A stretch of 64,000 bases of DNA from Colletotrichum lupini (Eukaryota; Ascomycota; Sordariomycetes; Glomerellales; Glomerellaceae), in assembly GCF_023278565.1 (NCBI RefSeq), contig NC_064682.1:248001-312000 (forward strand), read 5' to 3'. Made by a program: the position numbers and the translations under genes. Below the pieces are notes generated by a model. The model had not been told where the DNA came from, searched no databases, and saw only the letters and a program-made list of their open reading frames with translations. Every line of letters starts with the position of its first letter. Position 1 is the first letter of the stretch. Below, in pieces: positions 12,674 through 26,800 of this stretch.

Positions 12674-15600
12674 TCAGAGGCTTGTCGGCTTCTGCACCAC
12701 AACCTCTTCATCGTCATCCGGATCTTCGATGCTCGTCCGCCGAGCAGCCTCGACGGCCGCCTGGATCGGCTTCTCGTCGTCTCCCGTCGCCGTCTCTTCC
12801 GATGGCCCCTTCTCACCATCGTCCTTGCCATCCTTCTTACCTGCAAACGGCCACAGACCGCTAAAGGCTTTGCCTCCCGAAGCACCCTGCGGCGGGTGTA
12901 CCGCGAGAGGCTTTAGAATCACCTTCTCGTTGGGATCCGTACCCGGCGCTGGCTCCACCTCGGGCATGGCAAAATCACCAAACTCCTCATCGTCGTCTTC
13001 CTCGTCCGAATCATCTTGTCCGTCAAATCGTGGCCGCCCCTGACGTCCCACCCCTCGCCACCACGACCCACTTCCAGGTTGACCCCAGGCACCTGCAACA
13101 GCTGCCGCTGCCCCTGGGCCATGACGGTCTTCGTCGTCCTCGTCGCTCGAATTTTCTTCGTCGTCTTCGTCATCGGCAAACGGGTTCTCTAGCCGCTCGC
13201 CCTCACCAGACTCGCCCTTGTCGTCGTCGTCGTCGTCTTCTTCTTGAGAAGCAGCGGCCTGGTTCTTCTGGTGCATAGCCAAACGAGCCGCAAGCTGCAA
13301 CCGCGCTCTAGAAGGAGGGTTGTTCAATGGCGGCGGCGGCGGCGGAGGCGGAGGGATCGATGGCGGGTTGAGAGACGATGAGGTGTTGTTCAATGGATCG
13401 GTATAAGCCCGGAACTAGTAAATGCGTGTTAGTCTGGTGAGATTCATTCCGACATTGGCGCACGATTGTAAGAAAGATCCCGGAGGCAAGTTTCGTCATT
13501 GTCGTTTTGCTGTTATAGATGACCCGGCTCGCAAGTGGTTGAAGTGGATAAGAAAAGTCCAAAGTTGTCTGGTATCCCAAGGAATCGACGCCGGCACGAA
13601 CAAGGACGTGTAATCCTACACTACTCGCCGCCACAAGATATGTCATGAATACGCCCAACACCACCCTCTCCTATATAGCCCCCGAGCCCTCTCTACCCTT
13701 CTCCCAGGCTCTCGTCATCGATATGTCTATCCGTTCTCCTTCTAAGCCATGACATGAAATTGAGGGAAGGCCGAATCATGTGCATTTCCTCATCAGACTC
13801 AAGATCTCCGAACTCATTGCCCCATACCCCCTTATCGTCCCAAGATACAAGGTTCGGCGAATCGTTGCTTACGTCCTCTACATCTATCCTACGTCCAAAG
13901 TCATCGCCGGCGCCATCGGTGTGATCCTCTTGGGATATTCGACTGTCATGGGGTCCTCCGTCCTCGTATGCGCACTACGCATCCTTTTCCCGGTCTTTTT
14001 CCTCGTCCTCGTCGGGGTTATTGTCGTCGATAAGAGATTGCGTCCAAGGGTCCAATGCAGGTGGTTCCATCTCACGGAGCTCTGAGAGCATATCACTCAC
14101 CTCATTGTTGACATCGTCTTCGTTCTCTTCTTCCCCCTCGTCCTCCTCATCACTGGAGCTGCCGAAGCCAGACATGAGAGTGCCTGAGCTGATGGCGAAT
14201 GGCCCAATACCGTTACCGCTGCTTTCTTGAAGGTCTGCGTTACCGTTGAGTCCAGCATCAGCGAGCGCGTTGGAGCCAGTATTGCTCTGGGAGTTGGAAA
14301 AGGACGATCCCAGGCCAGAGAGACCGACTGCTGCGAGCCCGCTGCCAGACATGCCGGCCCGGTTACCCATAGCCACCTCGGGACGGACTCCGCCGAGAAT
14401 GGCGTTGTCTCGCTCACGAGTTTCGGCGAGGGCGCCTTCCACATAGCTGATCCATCGCGGGTCCATAACCCGTTCAAGAACAGTCTCAGACAAGAGTTCG
14501 GGAGGGTGACGTTCCGTAAACTTCACCACCTCTTCAGCGATGAGAGTGAGATGTCCCATGTAACCCATGCGAGTCTTCATCCTGGCCTGTGACTCGTCAC
14601 TAGCGAGTTGGCCCTTGATGATAGCCGTCGTGATATCCGCAGCCTCAAACAGTGAAACTGCCAAGGTCGGGTTGTAGCCTCTGTCCATAGGCCCGTTAAA
14701 AACCTGCTGAACGATATCATATACCACGTTATGGAGAAAGTTGTTCCACGGGTAAGCAAAGAAGAAGGACTAAACTCTGATTAGCTTGGATTGATGACGC
14801 ATCATCACGAGGAACTCACCAGAATCGTGGGCACAACACGGTATTCGACAAATTGCACCTTGAGGTAGTCGCCGACAACAGGCTTCACGCTGTTCGGGTC
14901 AGGCCGATCGGGAACAGCAGGCGGTAGGTCTCCAGCCTCCCTTGTCGCATCGTCGTCAGTTCCTGGAGCCGCGGGGGCTTCTGGCACCTCGGGAACTGGA
15001 GGGGCCATGGGAACCTCCGGAGCTGGCTCAACTTCGGATTCGGTCTCCTTGGAAGTAGCGTCCTTGTCCGCAGTCGCATCAGGATCAGTGGTGGATTTGG
15101 AAAACAGAGGGGCTGGCATGTCTTCGGGGTGCTGGGGAGGTTCAGGCACTGCCGGCGCGGTCTCTGCTGGCTCGGGCTTCGCCTCAGAATCGGTGACGCT
15201 AGGCGTATAGACAACAGAAGAGTCGGACTCGTCACCCTTCTGATTGTCCTCGGGAACAACCGTTTGATCAGCCTTCTCGTCAAGCGAAAGTTCCTCTACC
15301 TTGTTAATGGTAGCATCATCCGAGGTCTTGTCAGCCAGGTCGTCTGCGCCGGAAGTCTTCTCAGTCTTCTCAGATTCTGATTCTTTCGCAGCCGGCTCTT
15401 CACTCTTGGCGTCAACGGAATCCGGCTTCGCCTCCAATTCGGACTTGGCTTCGGAAACCGCTGCTGCAGCAGCAGTCTCATCGATGGAAGCAGTCTTTGG
15501 CTTGTTCGGCGAAAGGGGAGCGACCACCAGATCGGGGTCATCAAATCGTTGTTCCTTGATTTTGTCATCTGCGACGTTGAGTCTGGGCGAGCTGAGCGGC

Positions 15601-17210
15601 TCGTCCACAAAGTCGTCTTCGTCTCTGTCCAGGAAGGACGAGGCTGGTGCAGCGACAGGAATCTCTTCTTCGGCTTTTACGAACTCGTGGGACGTGTCCT
15701 CGTTCATTTCGCGGCTGGGCTCAACCTCTTCGAATCCGTCATCGTCTGAGATATTGGTTACCTCTAAACGACGTCCCTCCTCGGGAGAAGAACGACCGAT
15801 GCGCATCGTCAAGTCATCCGTAGATGATGGCGGCTCTTCTCCGCGGTTTGGGGTAAGCTTACCCTCCGTTCTTAAGCGCTGACGCTCAGCATCTCGAGCT
15901 GCAATAACGTCCTCGGAACCAACTTCATTGAGTAGGCCCATGTTACTGCAGTGAAGCAGTTCGGCCATCAACTCGCACGTCTTGAATCGGTCGAAGCCAA
16001 GAGGCTCTATCTTTTCGCCAAAGGTCGATTCCAACGGTCCCTTCTGCACCGGGATGTTCATAATCAGGTTGACGAAATCGGGAATGTGTTGCGCAAACAA
16101 GCGGAGGAGGGTTCCTAGATAGATGGGGTCTCGGCTCGAGGGAACAGAGTTGGCTTCGGTGCCAACGTCTGGATCATAGTCCGAGTTATTCTTCCTGATG
16201 ACTTCGATAATGATGCCGACACCCACAGTCAGCGGGTTTCCACCTCCTAACATGTACTTGATCAGCTGTTCCACACAGGGTTGCGACACCAGCTGGCGGG
16301 TGAGTTCGTTCGGGCCGATGCATTGCTGCTCGTTTTGCGATGCATTGGCCGAAATGGTAATGATGGCTTTGATGAAGTCGCCTGCAGCTGTCTGAACAAC
16401 CCAGCTGTGCTCCGGGCTGAGGCAGGATAGCAGCGTCGGCACAACGTCTTGGCCGTATAGCCACTGCAATAAAGGGTACGATTAGCTCTCAACCTTGTTC
16501 GGCGGGGATGGGGGAAGGGGGGATTGCTGGGCTGTACGCACCTCTACAACACCCTGGCCGCCCTCTGTGCGGTCTAGGGCAATGATCTTGAGAAGCAGAT
16601 CCATAATAATAGGGCACTCAACATGACGGAGCAAGTCGGGCACGGCCTCGGGGAGAGATTTGAGAAGGATAACCATCTCCTCCGTCTTCTTGTCGAACAA
16701 AGCCTCGTTGACTTTCGTAAAGTAACTGGCTTGCAGGGGGTCAAGAGGCGTCGGGCGCTTCAGAAACTGCCAAAATTCCCGCACCAGGTCTTGGTTTTCC
16801 ATCATGGCCTCGTAAATGGACCACGTGTCGGATGACAAGACTTCGGCAGCAACGTAGGCATAGCGATTGCGCTTCTTCTCCTGCTCTTCCTCCTCGTTGT
16901 CGGTATCGGTAGCTCGGGATGAGGCGCGAGGTCTTGAAAAGGGAAGGAGGCGACCCTTGCCCTTGATCTCCTCGGCGGGTTCATCTGGTTCTGGGGTGGC
17001 GACGGGCTCTAACTTGGGTGCGACGACATATTCGAGCAGAGTCTTGAGCACATTGTCCTCGCGGAGGTATTCGATAAGCTTCGTGTTGTGCTGCTTGAGC
17101 TCTTGAATCAGGTCGCTTTCGTCGAGGAGGTCTTCGACGGTAAATTCGGGCTTTTCGAGGATAGTATCGATGGTGGATATGTTGGCGTATCCGCCAAATC
17201 TCCAGAACAT
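12674..17210 (-). CDS. SAPS-domain protein phosphatase regulatory subunit (Sit4/PP6-associated; Sap185/190, Ekc1-like)
   Basis: The family binds and directs the PP6-type phosphatase Sit4, acting in cell-cycle, TOR and stress control. The start MFWRFGGYANISTID is the canonical SAPS N-terminus. Exons: 17210-16542, 16463-14820, 14769-14101, 13974-13873, 13414-12674. Introns at 16464-16541 and 14770-14819 are clear; the latter joins VVPTIL to SFFFAYPWNNFLHN, a hallmark of the domain. The SAPS domain fills roughly the first two thirds, interrupted by a long Ser/Glu/Pro-rich acidic insert. The tail has FRAYTDPLNN, a polyproline stretch and Asp/Glu runs. The 3' structure is less certain: frame three has an in-frame TAG at 13975-13977, avoided here by a 126-nt intron (13975-14100, donor GTGAGT), and the next intron (13415-13872) is unusually long at 458 nt. 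The model gives about 1,274 aa. Confidence 0.88.
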
Positions 17211-20200
17211 GGTGGCGGTATTTGTGGGTTGTCTATGTCACGGCGCCGGACGAGTCGCGGCGACGATGGACAAAGAGCGATAAAACAATCAACTGGGCAG
17301 CAATCCGATGATTGAGCATGCGAAATTCGTATGTCTTAATGGAATAGACAAAGGGCGTGTATCGGCCGCAGAAATCGAATCGTAGCGAGAGTGATAAATG
17401 GCCAATCGTTTTCTCTATACCTTAGGTTCAACGCATGCGAAGGACGGGTTTGGGGGTATCGGTCGCTTGAATGACTTGGCGGCTGAGCGAGGAGGAAGTG
17501 TCAGCAAAGAGATTGTCTAGAAGGCTTTTGCTGACAAGCGAAGGCAGAGCAGGAAAAGCAGGGCTTGATGGTGGTGGTGGTGGTGAGGTCTGCAGATGTT
17601 GTCGCCGGCGGAGTGGAGGGGCCGGCGCATCGGGCCCAGAAAAGAGGAGCTGATTGATAATAGAGGGGGAGGGAAGAGATGAGGGAAAATTGACGATCCA
17701 GTCTCGAAGGAGAGGGGAAAACCCAGCCGCGAAACGATGGACGACAGAGGGGGATTCGAGTCAATCCAGCTCGCAACGCGCGTACTCTTTCCAGGCAAGC
17801 GGAGAGCAACAGGAAGCACCACGAATGAAGCAAAGCAGTAGGGAGCAGCGAGCCCAGGCAGTGAGGCAACGAGTTCGGGGGGAGGAGGAGGAGTAGGACA
17901 GTAGCCAGAGGACCAGGGTACGTACAAAAGCGGGAAAAGGTACGGTGATTGCTGTTGTACAGAGGGCGCGCTGGCGTTCTAAGCCTCGTGTGCAAGGAGA
18001 ATTAGCGATGGAAAGAACGGGCTGAAGCCGGAGCCTGTCGTCGGTTGTCGGTTGTCGGATAGATATGTATCGGACGCTTCGAATGTGGTCGCGTGGGTTC
18101 TGTCCTCCGTACGTCTCGCTGTCTTTCTCTCTCCTTGTCGGTGTTGGGGGAGAGGAGGGGTGGTGTGTGTGTGTGTGGGTGTGGATTCGTGGATGCGTGG
18201 TGGTTTTTGGACTCGGGAAGAAAGAATGGCTGTGGTGAGGGTGAGATGGGCCACCGGACGTCGTCGAGATTGGATTGCGCAGCGGTGGGTTTGAGGTACG
18301 GTTACCTTAGGTAAGGTAAAGGTGCTCTTTTGGCCCAATGGAATCGCTGGCTTTCTACGCAGTAGGGACTTAAGAGTCGGAGGGTCGGTCGTCGGAGTTC
18401 CCAGGTTGGCACTTTGGCTTGGCCGCAGTGGGAGGAAGAGGAAGAGGTCGGGTATGCCCTGGTGAAAGAAAGGACGGCCCTTGTTACTCTTGTCCCAGTC
18501 GGCACGTCAGGTACTCAGGTCAGGTAAGGTAGGTAGGTAGGTATTCGTACTTTCAGGTGCACCAAGTCTGGCAGCGGTTGTTTTGCTGCTGACGTGCGGC
18601 TGCGGCTGCGGCTACGGATGTTTGGCTCTGTTTGTGTGCGTGCGCGCGCGCGCACCCTCGGAGCTCTCTGGGGTCGAAGAAGCTGACGGAAACACTGAAC
18701 AGTGGACATTGAACGAATGTCACGGGGTACCTTGCGTATACCTCTTGTTCCGTGTGGTTCAGGGGAGAAAGGATGGTGCGGTCGGGTACTTTCTTTCCGT
18801 TACTTACCTACCAAAACAGCATTTAAGGTAGGTACGGTACGGGTGCACTGCGGTAAAATGCAGTGGAAAAAATGATCAAGTATACCGTTGCTTCGTATTA
18901 CATTCACCGTCATGAACCTCACCCATTCATTATTGTCCAAACATCGTCATGCTTTCAGATTGGGCCCAGATTGGGTTGCCTTGCTTCCCGCTTGCTACCA
19001 AACGTGCCGCCGACCGGCTGCTGTCTCTCGGAACCCAAGAGGCGAAGCAGAAGCAGAGCAGAGCAGGGTACGGAGTGCATTCGTTCATGTCTGATGAGGT
19101 CAGTCCGGTCAGACATGCACCTACAATCAACGCTCTTATCTGCATCCTCGCCCGTTCCATCTTGATAAGAAAAGATTCTGAATGCTGGGCTGTGGTGTTC
19201 ATCTTCCCCAATCAAGTTGGTGATGGATTCCTCTCAGGACTCTCTGTCCAGTCAAGCCCCGGCACGGGTACTTGCGCAATGCGAGACAAGGAAACTCACT
19301 AAGCTAAAGGCGAGCAAATACTCAAAGCGATTGTGGCGCCGCCTCATTCAGGTTCCGGTGCCTATTCTGAAAAAGACCGAGGCATGAACTGAACTGACTG
19401 CTTTATTCCGATCGCAGATATCAGCGACATGGTTGGGCAATGATCAGACTGTCCTCGGTGCTCCCAAAGAAATCTCCAAGGCGGCAGCAGCATGAGCAAG
19501 AGAGTCTGTACAACATCGCCGAGGTCCTCGACAACGCCCAGCCCTACAGGACCACGAGGGCCATCTCGAATTGTGGCCTTCTTCCGACTCCGTTCCATTA
19601 TTAACTTGCGTGCTTTGCCCACAGTGGGATTGGATTTTCGCCTAATCCAGCCCAAGGACGTGGACGGTGGAGAGGAGCCGTGAGGGCAAGGCAAGGGTCC
19701 TCCCATTACCCGCAACTCTGTCTATTCGCGGACCGTGGGCGTCCAGGCCAGGCCTGAGATGCCCCTCCATTGCCCTCTGCTCCGGAACCGTACGGGCTCA
19801 GCCTGGCTGAAGTATGAGGGGGGAAACTGGAGCATGAGATGCATATGTGCATGTGTGAATGTGATTGTGTCACAGTGTGACTCAATTGGTGATTCGACAG
19901 CCCCTCCTTGCCCTCATACCCTCAAACACCTAACAGTACTGCGTAGCGACTCTTCTCTTTTCTCTTGTTTCGTTTCTGTGTGTGTTGGGTTTCTGTGTGC
20001 TAGGCCAGGGTTCTTGTTGAATCGAATCGTGCCGAAACACACCCAAGGCAGAGTCCCTAGTCCTTTAGTGTAAGACTGAAGATGATCTCCGATAAGGAAT
20101 TGCCTGCTTCCATGAGATGGGATCTGCCCCAGGTGCCAATTTGTTTACAGTAGTTGCTGATAGCAGGCCAAGTCTCGTGCCCCTCATTCTCCCGTGCGGT

Positions 20201-21896
20201 ACTTATCGGAGGTTCCTCGGTTGCGGAAGTTGCACTGCTGCCCCGCTACACTTCTTGGATGTGGATCTGGCCGTTTGTACCGGGTACGAGTCTACTAACA
20301 GCGTCAAGTCTTACCTACATTACTTTTGCTCCAAGCACATCAGATCCATTGTTTTCTTGTGAGAAAAAGGGGATCAAGGGATGGAGGAAGAAGAAATCCA
20401 GGAAGAAGAAATTTGTAGGATTTCTTCTTCGTGTCACTGCTCGTTTGCCGGCCGGTGTAGATTTCGTCGACAGTCAGGGGCTGGCCTTGTTCATCTCATG
20501 TCTGCTCATCCCCTCCTGTACCATTCTGTCCATTCTGTCATGTGTACCGTTACGTTACCCAAATAGCATGTGAGCTCTTTCCACACCCCGATACCTACAC
20601 ACACCCAAGAATGCGACTATGCTCGCATTCCATCTACATTATTTCCGTACAATTAGCCCCAACGGGATCAAGACTTCTCGCTCTCCCGCATCACTCCAGA
20701 ATGCTGCGGACGGAATGTATTATCAATCGAGACCAGCATACCTACAAAATGGGCTGGACCTTTCGATCCTGAGCCCGCCGGGCATCATTCTTCTGCAACC
20801 CCCGGCTTGCCACGTTGCCAGCCCTCCCTGCAGAATCCTTCCCACGTTGTCAGCCGATGCTCCCCCCGAGACTTGTTCCCCGAACTTCCCCAACCACCTG
20901 GCATTCCCCAACGTAAGTGGTCCAAGCGACCCTTCCAGCTAGCCGTTGGAGCGCCGCTACCGTTTCCTCAACTGGGGCACGTGAGATTGTTACAGAGACG
21001 ATCGAGTTTCGTGAAGCACAGATCCATACCCGATCTCTGGCAACTGGAGGATCTTATAGACAACATGAGCATGTCTGCATAATTTCATGGCCATAGCTAT
21101 GCCTGGTCATCCCAAGTTCCTGTGAGCCATCAAACAACTCGCACCAGTATCCCATCGACTGCTAGATAGCGTCAGCGTCAATGCATCGCCACAGCACGTA
21201 ACGTAATAACAGATCACGGATTGTTCCTTCATAATCCATATTATCATCATTCTAAGTTATTTCAACACATTTAATTGAAAACTCAAAAATGTATTGGTAC
21301 TAGAGAAAACCAGAGGTCAATACACTAACGTCATTCAACACTGGATGGGATTCCCAGCATCATAAGGCAACTAGATAGTCGGGATGCCTGTTCAATGCAG
21401 AACACTCAAGTTGTGCATGATATTTCCCGGGTCAAGAAACGTTTTGACGAATGACAGAGAATACTGTTCAGTAGCTGGCTGCCTATTCTATTTCTGTTCA
21501 GAGGACGGAGGTCCTTTCTATCACGGACAAGCAATATTCAAGTAAAAAGCCCAAGTATCGGAGAAAAGTCCGCTTCACATCTACTCCGAGTCATTGATGC
21601 AAAAAACTGTATAAAGTATTAGACAGGTCAGGCGGAAGCCATGCAAAGTGTAATATATTACAGGACAGACAGCGTAGGCTTGTCAATCAAGTCATTTGCA
21701 AAAGACGTGTCTTACTGGCTGTCTGGCTGTCTCTCTACCAATCTAAACCAGAGCCTTCAGCTCTGAGAGACATACCTTGCAGACTCATGTTGAAGCCATC
21801 GATCGAATCTCTCATAGTTGAGTTATTAGGACTGCCAAAGCAATCGTCATGCTTAGACAGCTTGCATAAGCTTTCAGCTTTCAGCTTTGAAGTAAG
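17211..21896. other. Gene-free region between SAPS gene and copia element
   Basis: The left end should hold the SAPS promoter. The region has many simple repeats: GGT near 17573, GT near 18163, GC near 18645 and GGTA repeats near 18521. From about 21.1 kb the DNA becomes AT-richer towards the retrotransposon, and just before it there is a short array of AGCTTTC units (21869-21889). I found no open frame with recognisable domains. Confidence 0.6.
18521..18543. repeat. AGGTA/GGTA short tandem repeat
   Basis: Tandem GGTA units. Related copies of the AGGTAAGGTA type occur near 12097, 18305 and 18828, all in intergenic DNA, so this is a recurring motif rather than one microsatellite. Confidence 0.7.
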
Positions 21897-22101
21897 TGTT
21901 AGTATCCCTATTATAGGGTAGTTAGTTCGAACCGTAGTTAACGAAGAGATCAATTAAACTATATAAATATCTACGTAGTAAGTATAAAAAAGAGGTTCTA
22001 ATTATAGGTTAGGCTAGTTATAATAATTATAAATAGGGCCCCTAATTAGCCCCTGCGTAGTCGGCTATATACTATAGTTAAATTAAACTTCTAATCTAAT
22101 A
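21897..22101 (-). repeat. Copia LTR, left copy (element's 3' LTR)
   Basis: A 205 bp repeat beginning TGTTAGTATCCC and ending TCTAATCTAATA. It matches 29111-29312 along its length with mostly C/T and G/A differences. It is more heavily mutated than the right copy over its inner half. Confidence 0.88.
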
Positions 22102-23099
22102 CTAACTTTCTCTTTTTTTTATTAATTTAACCGCTATAGTTAGAAATATAATTTAACCTCAGGCCCGTTTATTAAGTCGTCTCCTTTTCCCCCTTTTCTC
22201 TACTTTTTTTATATAACCTATTCCTTTATTTATATAATAGCTTTTTTACTACTTATAAATTACTTTAATCCCTTATTTAGTACTACTTTTATAAAAGCGT
22301 TTACGAGGTTATTTTTATTATTAATCTAATAGATCTTAAATATCTCGCGCCTTTCGTACGATTACCTAAGGGCTATAATATCGATTATAAGCCTCTTTTT
22401 TTTTTATTCCTAATTTAATAAGGTATTTATATAATAAATAAGAATTAGTATAAATAACTATTAGAATAAGTAAAAAGCTAATTCGATTAGTAATCTTCCT
22501 TAGCGTCGTTAAAATTATATAAGAGAAGTTAACGCTATTAATTATACTATATATTTTTAATATTAATATACTTCTCGTTATTTACTTATTTTTAATCAAT
22601 AAGTAATAGATTATATTATTATATATAGTAAATTCGCTCTTACTTATACTCTCGTTAACTAGGATAATAATATACCCTAATTACGAAATAAAGTTATTAT
22701 TATTTATAAATAACTTATTAATAAAAACGTAGAGCTTACTAATTATAAAGTTAATTAGGTAGTAAATAAAACTTTAATCGAGATTTATTTATTACTACTT
22801 AAGCCGCTTATTAAGTACTTGAACGTCTCGTTTAGTTAGATTTATAATTTATATTACTTTAATATAATTAAAAATCGCTTTAGGCTAATAAATACTTATA
22901 ATATATACCCCTCGCACGAGCTTAGCTTTATATTATTTTTTAATATTAATTACGTTCGGATCGACGAGGTTAATCTTCTTACCCTACCCCTTTTATTAAA
23001 AAATAATAGTTTCTTTTTCGATTATAAAAATCCTACTGTTAAATACTAAGGGGGTATTTATTATAAAAACCTCTTTTAGCTTCGCTACGAAGCCCGCTT

Positions 23100-23810
23100 T
23101 TTAAAGCTCCTTATCCTCTTTTTTTATAAAGTTAATATTAAATAAGCCTAATATATTATTAGTTTATATTCTAACGATCCTAAATTAATTACTTTTATAC
23201 TCCGCGATTAATAAATACGGGTCGTACGTAAAAATAATTATTAATAGTTAATTAATATAAAAATCGTAATAAATAGCTTATTAATAAGTACCTAATTCTA
23301 CGAGCCTATATAATAGCTTAAGTACTTTAATAATCGTACTTTTTAAGTACTTATTAACTATTTCTTTTAGTAAATAGGCCAGGATTTTCCTTATAAGCCC
23401 TATAACTAATTAGGTATAGGCCTAGGTAATATTATAGCTCTAAACCTCGTATCCCTTTTTTTATAATAATACTATTAGTACTATTATTAATTATTAACTA
23501 TAGTACTATATAATAAGCGATTATATAAATAGCGTTACCTTTTTAACGTCGCTATACCTCTAAATTACGTATCTAAACTTCTTATATAGCTAAGGTATTC
23601 CTTTCCCTTTAATCTTATAAACTATTTATAATTTAAATATATAGAGGTTTATATATTTTCTAAGTTATATAGGATAAATTAATAAACCCCTCGATCGTAA
23701 AAAGTATCTATTTCGATAAGATCTAATCCCTTATACGGTTTTTTAATAATTATAATTACGCCTTCTTTATATAATTTAACTACTAGCTCGAAATTGGCTT
23801 TTTTTTTTAT
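23100..23810 (-). pseudogene. Remnant of Ty1/copia reverse transcriptase
   Basis: Minus-strand translation, with frame changes and stops, still shows the family landmarks: ANFELVVKLYKEG, a KPYKG...EIDTFYDRGVY block, RYVI-RYSDVKKV, DIT-AYT, ILAYLLKEIVNKYLK, KVLKLLYRLVELGTY and a QT-NN-IL segment where QTDDTLIL is expected. Gln codons have become TAG/TAA and Asp has become Asn, as C-to-T and G-to-A change would give. It belongs to the degraded element and is not functional. Confidence 0.82.
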
Positions 23811-26800
23811 TATATAAAAAGTATTAATTACCTCGTTATTAATAATAAATTACTACGTTAAGGCTTACCGTCGTAGTCTTTTATAACGTCTCGTTAGTAA
23901 TATTAGTACCCTTTTAATAATTTCTTCTTCTTCGTTATTTATTAATACTACTACGACGATTTTATTAAAGATAATTTCTTATACTTTTACTACGGGTTAT
24001 ATAGTTTCCCCTAGCTTTTCTTCTTCTTATAAATTAAAAATTACTTCGTTAAGATCTATATAATACGGTCTAACTACCGTAATTAATATTTTAAATAACT
24101 AATTACAATCTCTCGTAACTATATAAGAGCGCTCGTTAATAAAAATTAACTTATATAACCTAGCCTATTATTAAGTAATTTTGCGCTATACTTATATATC
24201 CGAATTTAGTAATATATTTAAATTATCCCTTATATCGGGCCTATTATATATAGTAATTACCTTATTAACTTACTTTTTTATACTTACTTTGCGTAGTATT
24301 TATATTATTTTTTTAATTACTCGGGCTCGTTAGCTTATACTTAGCGACGGTAGTAAGGCTAAGGTCGTTTTTAAATATATTCTAAATATTAATAGCGTTA
24401 GTATAAGTCCGTTAGGCCCTATAGTATCGTTATAGTATTCAAGTACTATTTAAAAGTATTCGTTATTAATAAAATCCGGATTTTCTTTTTTAATAATTCT
24501 AAACGCCCTTTTTAATTACTAATATGCCCTTTTTACCTTTTTAATATTATAATACGCTTTAATAAGTACGACTTTTAGCTATATACCGTAGGCCGTTATA
24601 TTATCCCTAAATTCTATTAATTTAAAACTAGTATTAATATCGGTTCTAATACTATTTAGCGGTCCTTAGTATATATCGATTTAGCTTTTTCGTAGGGCTA
24701 CTTATACTATTTTTATTTATAAATCCTAAAAGAATTACCCTACTTAAAAAAATATAGCTACGTTAATTATATATAGTACTAGCCGACTATTTACGTAAAA
24801 AATATTAACGATAATTTCTTAGTTAAAGTTAAGCTTATTACGTAATTTAAACTTAAATTTACGTAGGCTCTGCGTATTTATTTAATATTAATAATATACT
24901 TTCGTTAACTACTCTAACGCCCCTATTTTAATATTATTATTACCTAATTACTTTAAAAAGTTATATAGCCTCGTAATTAACGGGTACCCGAATTTCTAAT
25001 ATAATTTTCTAAGCTTATTTTCCGTTAAGTAATTAATTAACTTCGTATCGTTAATAAGCTTTATAAACGTATACCCCTATCGTTATTTAACTATTTCGAA
25101 GTACTTATTACTAAAGATTCTATTCCTCGTATTATTAAATATAATACTTAGTCAATCTATATTTTTTAAATATAAAAAAAATAGGGTATTAATAAGTAAA
25201 ATATAAAAAGTTATCGTTCCGAAGTACGTTTCTATTTTTATTATACTTAGGGCGACGATTTCTTTACTTAGGCTAAAACTAATCCTTATAATACCCGCCG
25301 TTAACGTATTAAGTATTATTAGTACGATCTTTTATAATACTTAGAATTACTTTTTTTTTCTAATTAACTATTATAATACCTTAGTATTTAAGATAATTTT
25401 ATAAAAATTATCTAGGCCGTACTTTTCGCTCGTATAGAATACTTATACGAGCTTAATATTCGAGGGATTTAAGTAATATAAAAAGGACCCCTCTAGCTAC
25501 TCTTAGATCTACTTAGTACTATATTCTTTTTTTTTAAATATTAAGAAAAATAGCGTCTTCTCTTTAATTATTAAGAGAATAGGCTTTAGCCCTATTAAAT
25601 TCGCCCTTTTAACTACTTTCGTATTTATTATCTAAAGGACCTTCCCTTATTATTTATAAATAAAAGCCTATTTATTAAGAGCTTTTACTACTCTCTATTT
25701 ATTTAGCTTCGTATATTTTTTAAAAACTAACGGAGTAAAAAAAGAGTAGTTAATATTATTAATTTCGTTATAATTTAATTCGTTAGTATAAGGGGTAAGA
25801 TCTTTTTTATTTTCCGAATCTCTTATAGGGGGTATATACTTTAAGCTATTATTTTAGCTACTATTACTAAGTTCTATGCCCCCGGATCTACCCTTATATA
25901 TAATAAAGAATTAGTTAAACTAACGAGGGCTAGTTTTACTATTTATTACCCTTAACTTTTTATATTATTTATATAATTTAGTACGCTCTTTTTTAGAATA
26001 GTTACTTAACTAATATCTATCTTTTTTATAAATATAATATTACCTCTTTTATTACCCTGCCCGTAAGTTAAATCTTTACTTATTTAACGAATTTGGGCCT
26101 CTTTATTAGTAATTACTATATCTAGCTTCTTTTTTATTTTATTTTTATATTTAATTAACCTAATATTATTAATAAGGGCCGTTATACGCTTAGAGGTAGG
26201 TTTAGTATAGTATTCTCGCTTTAATATTAAAACTAGATTTTAGCCTCGAGTAGAGCGTCTCGTAGTTTTTAAGTACTTAATATAGGGTTATTTTTACCTT
26301 TAATATATACTAAACTATAGTATAAAAATATCTAATTTTCTATTTATTTATCCCCTTATTTAGCTAGGTTTTTACTAACTTATTAATTCGATTAATAAGC
26401 TCTTTAAAAATCTCTACTCGCGATTTACCCTCTATTATCCTAGCTATAAATATAAAAGAAATCGCTCGTAGTTTAAATAGGAGCTCTAAGTACTTATTAT
26501 AAATCTCAAAGCGGCTTCGGATTACGTTAATTATACTAAAAAAGTCGTTTTAATTAAGATTACGTACTGCTTCGTAATAATAATTAGAGGCTTTGCTTAC
26601 GAGTATAATATTAATTACTAAATAATATTAGTATTCTCTAATTCCGACTTTTTCATAATAATTATGAAATATCGTTAGGGTTTTTATAAGACCTTATACT
26701 TCCCCTTAGAATATAATTTCTTTTTTAAAAAGATCTTTTTAAGGTTTATAAATTACCTCGTATTTACCGCTAGATTTTTAATATTTATATACGATCCTTA

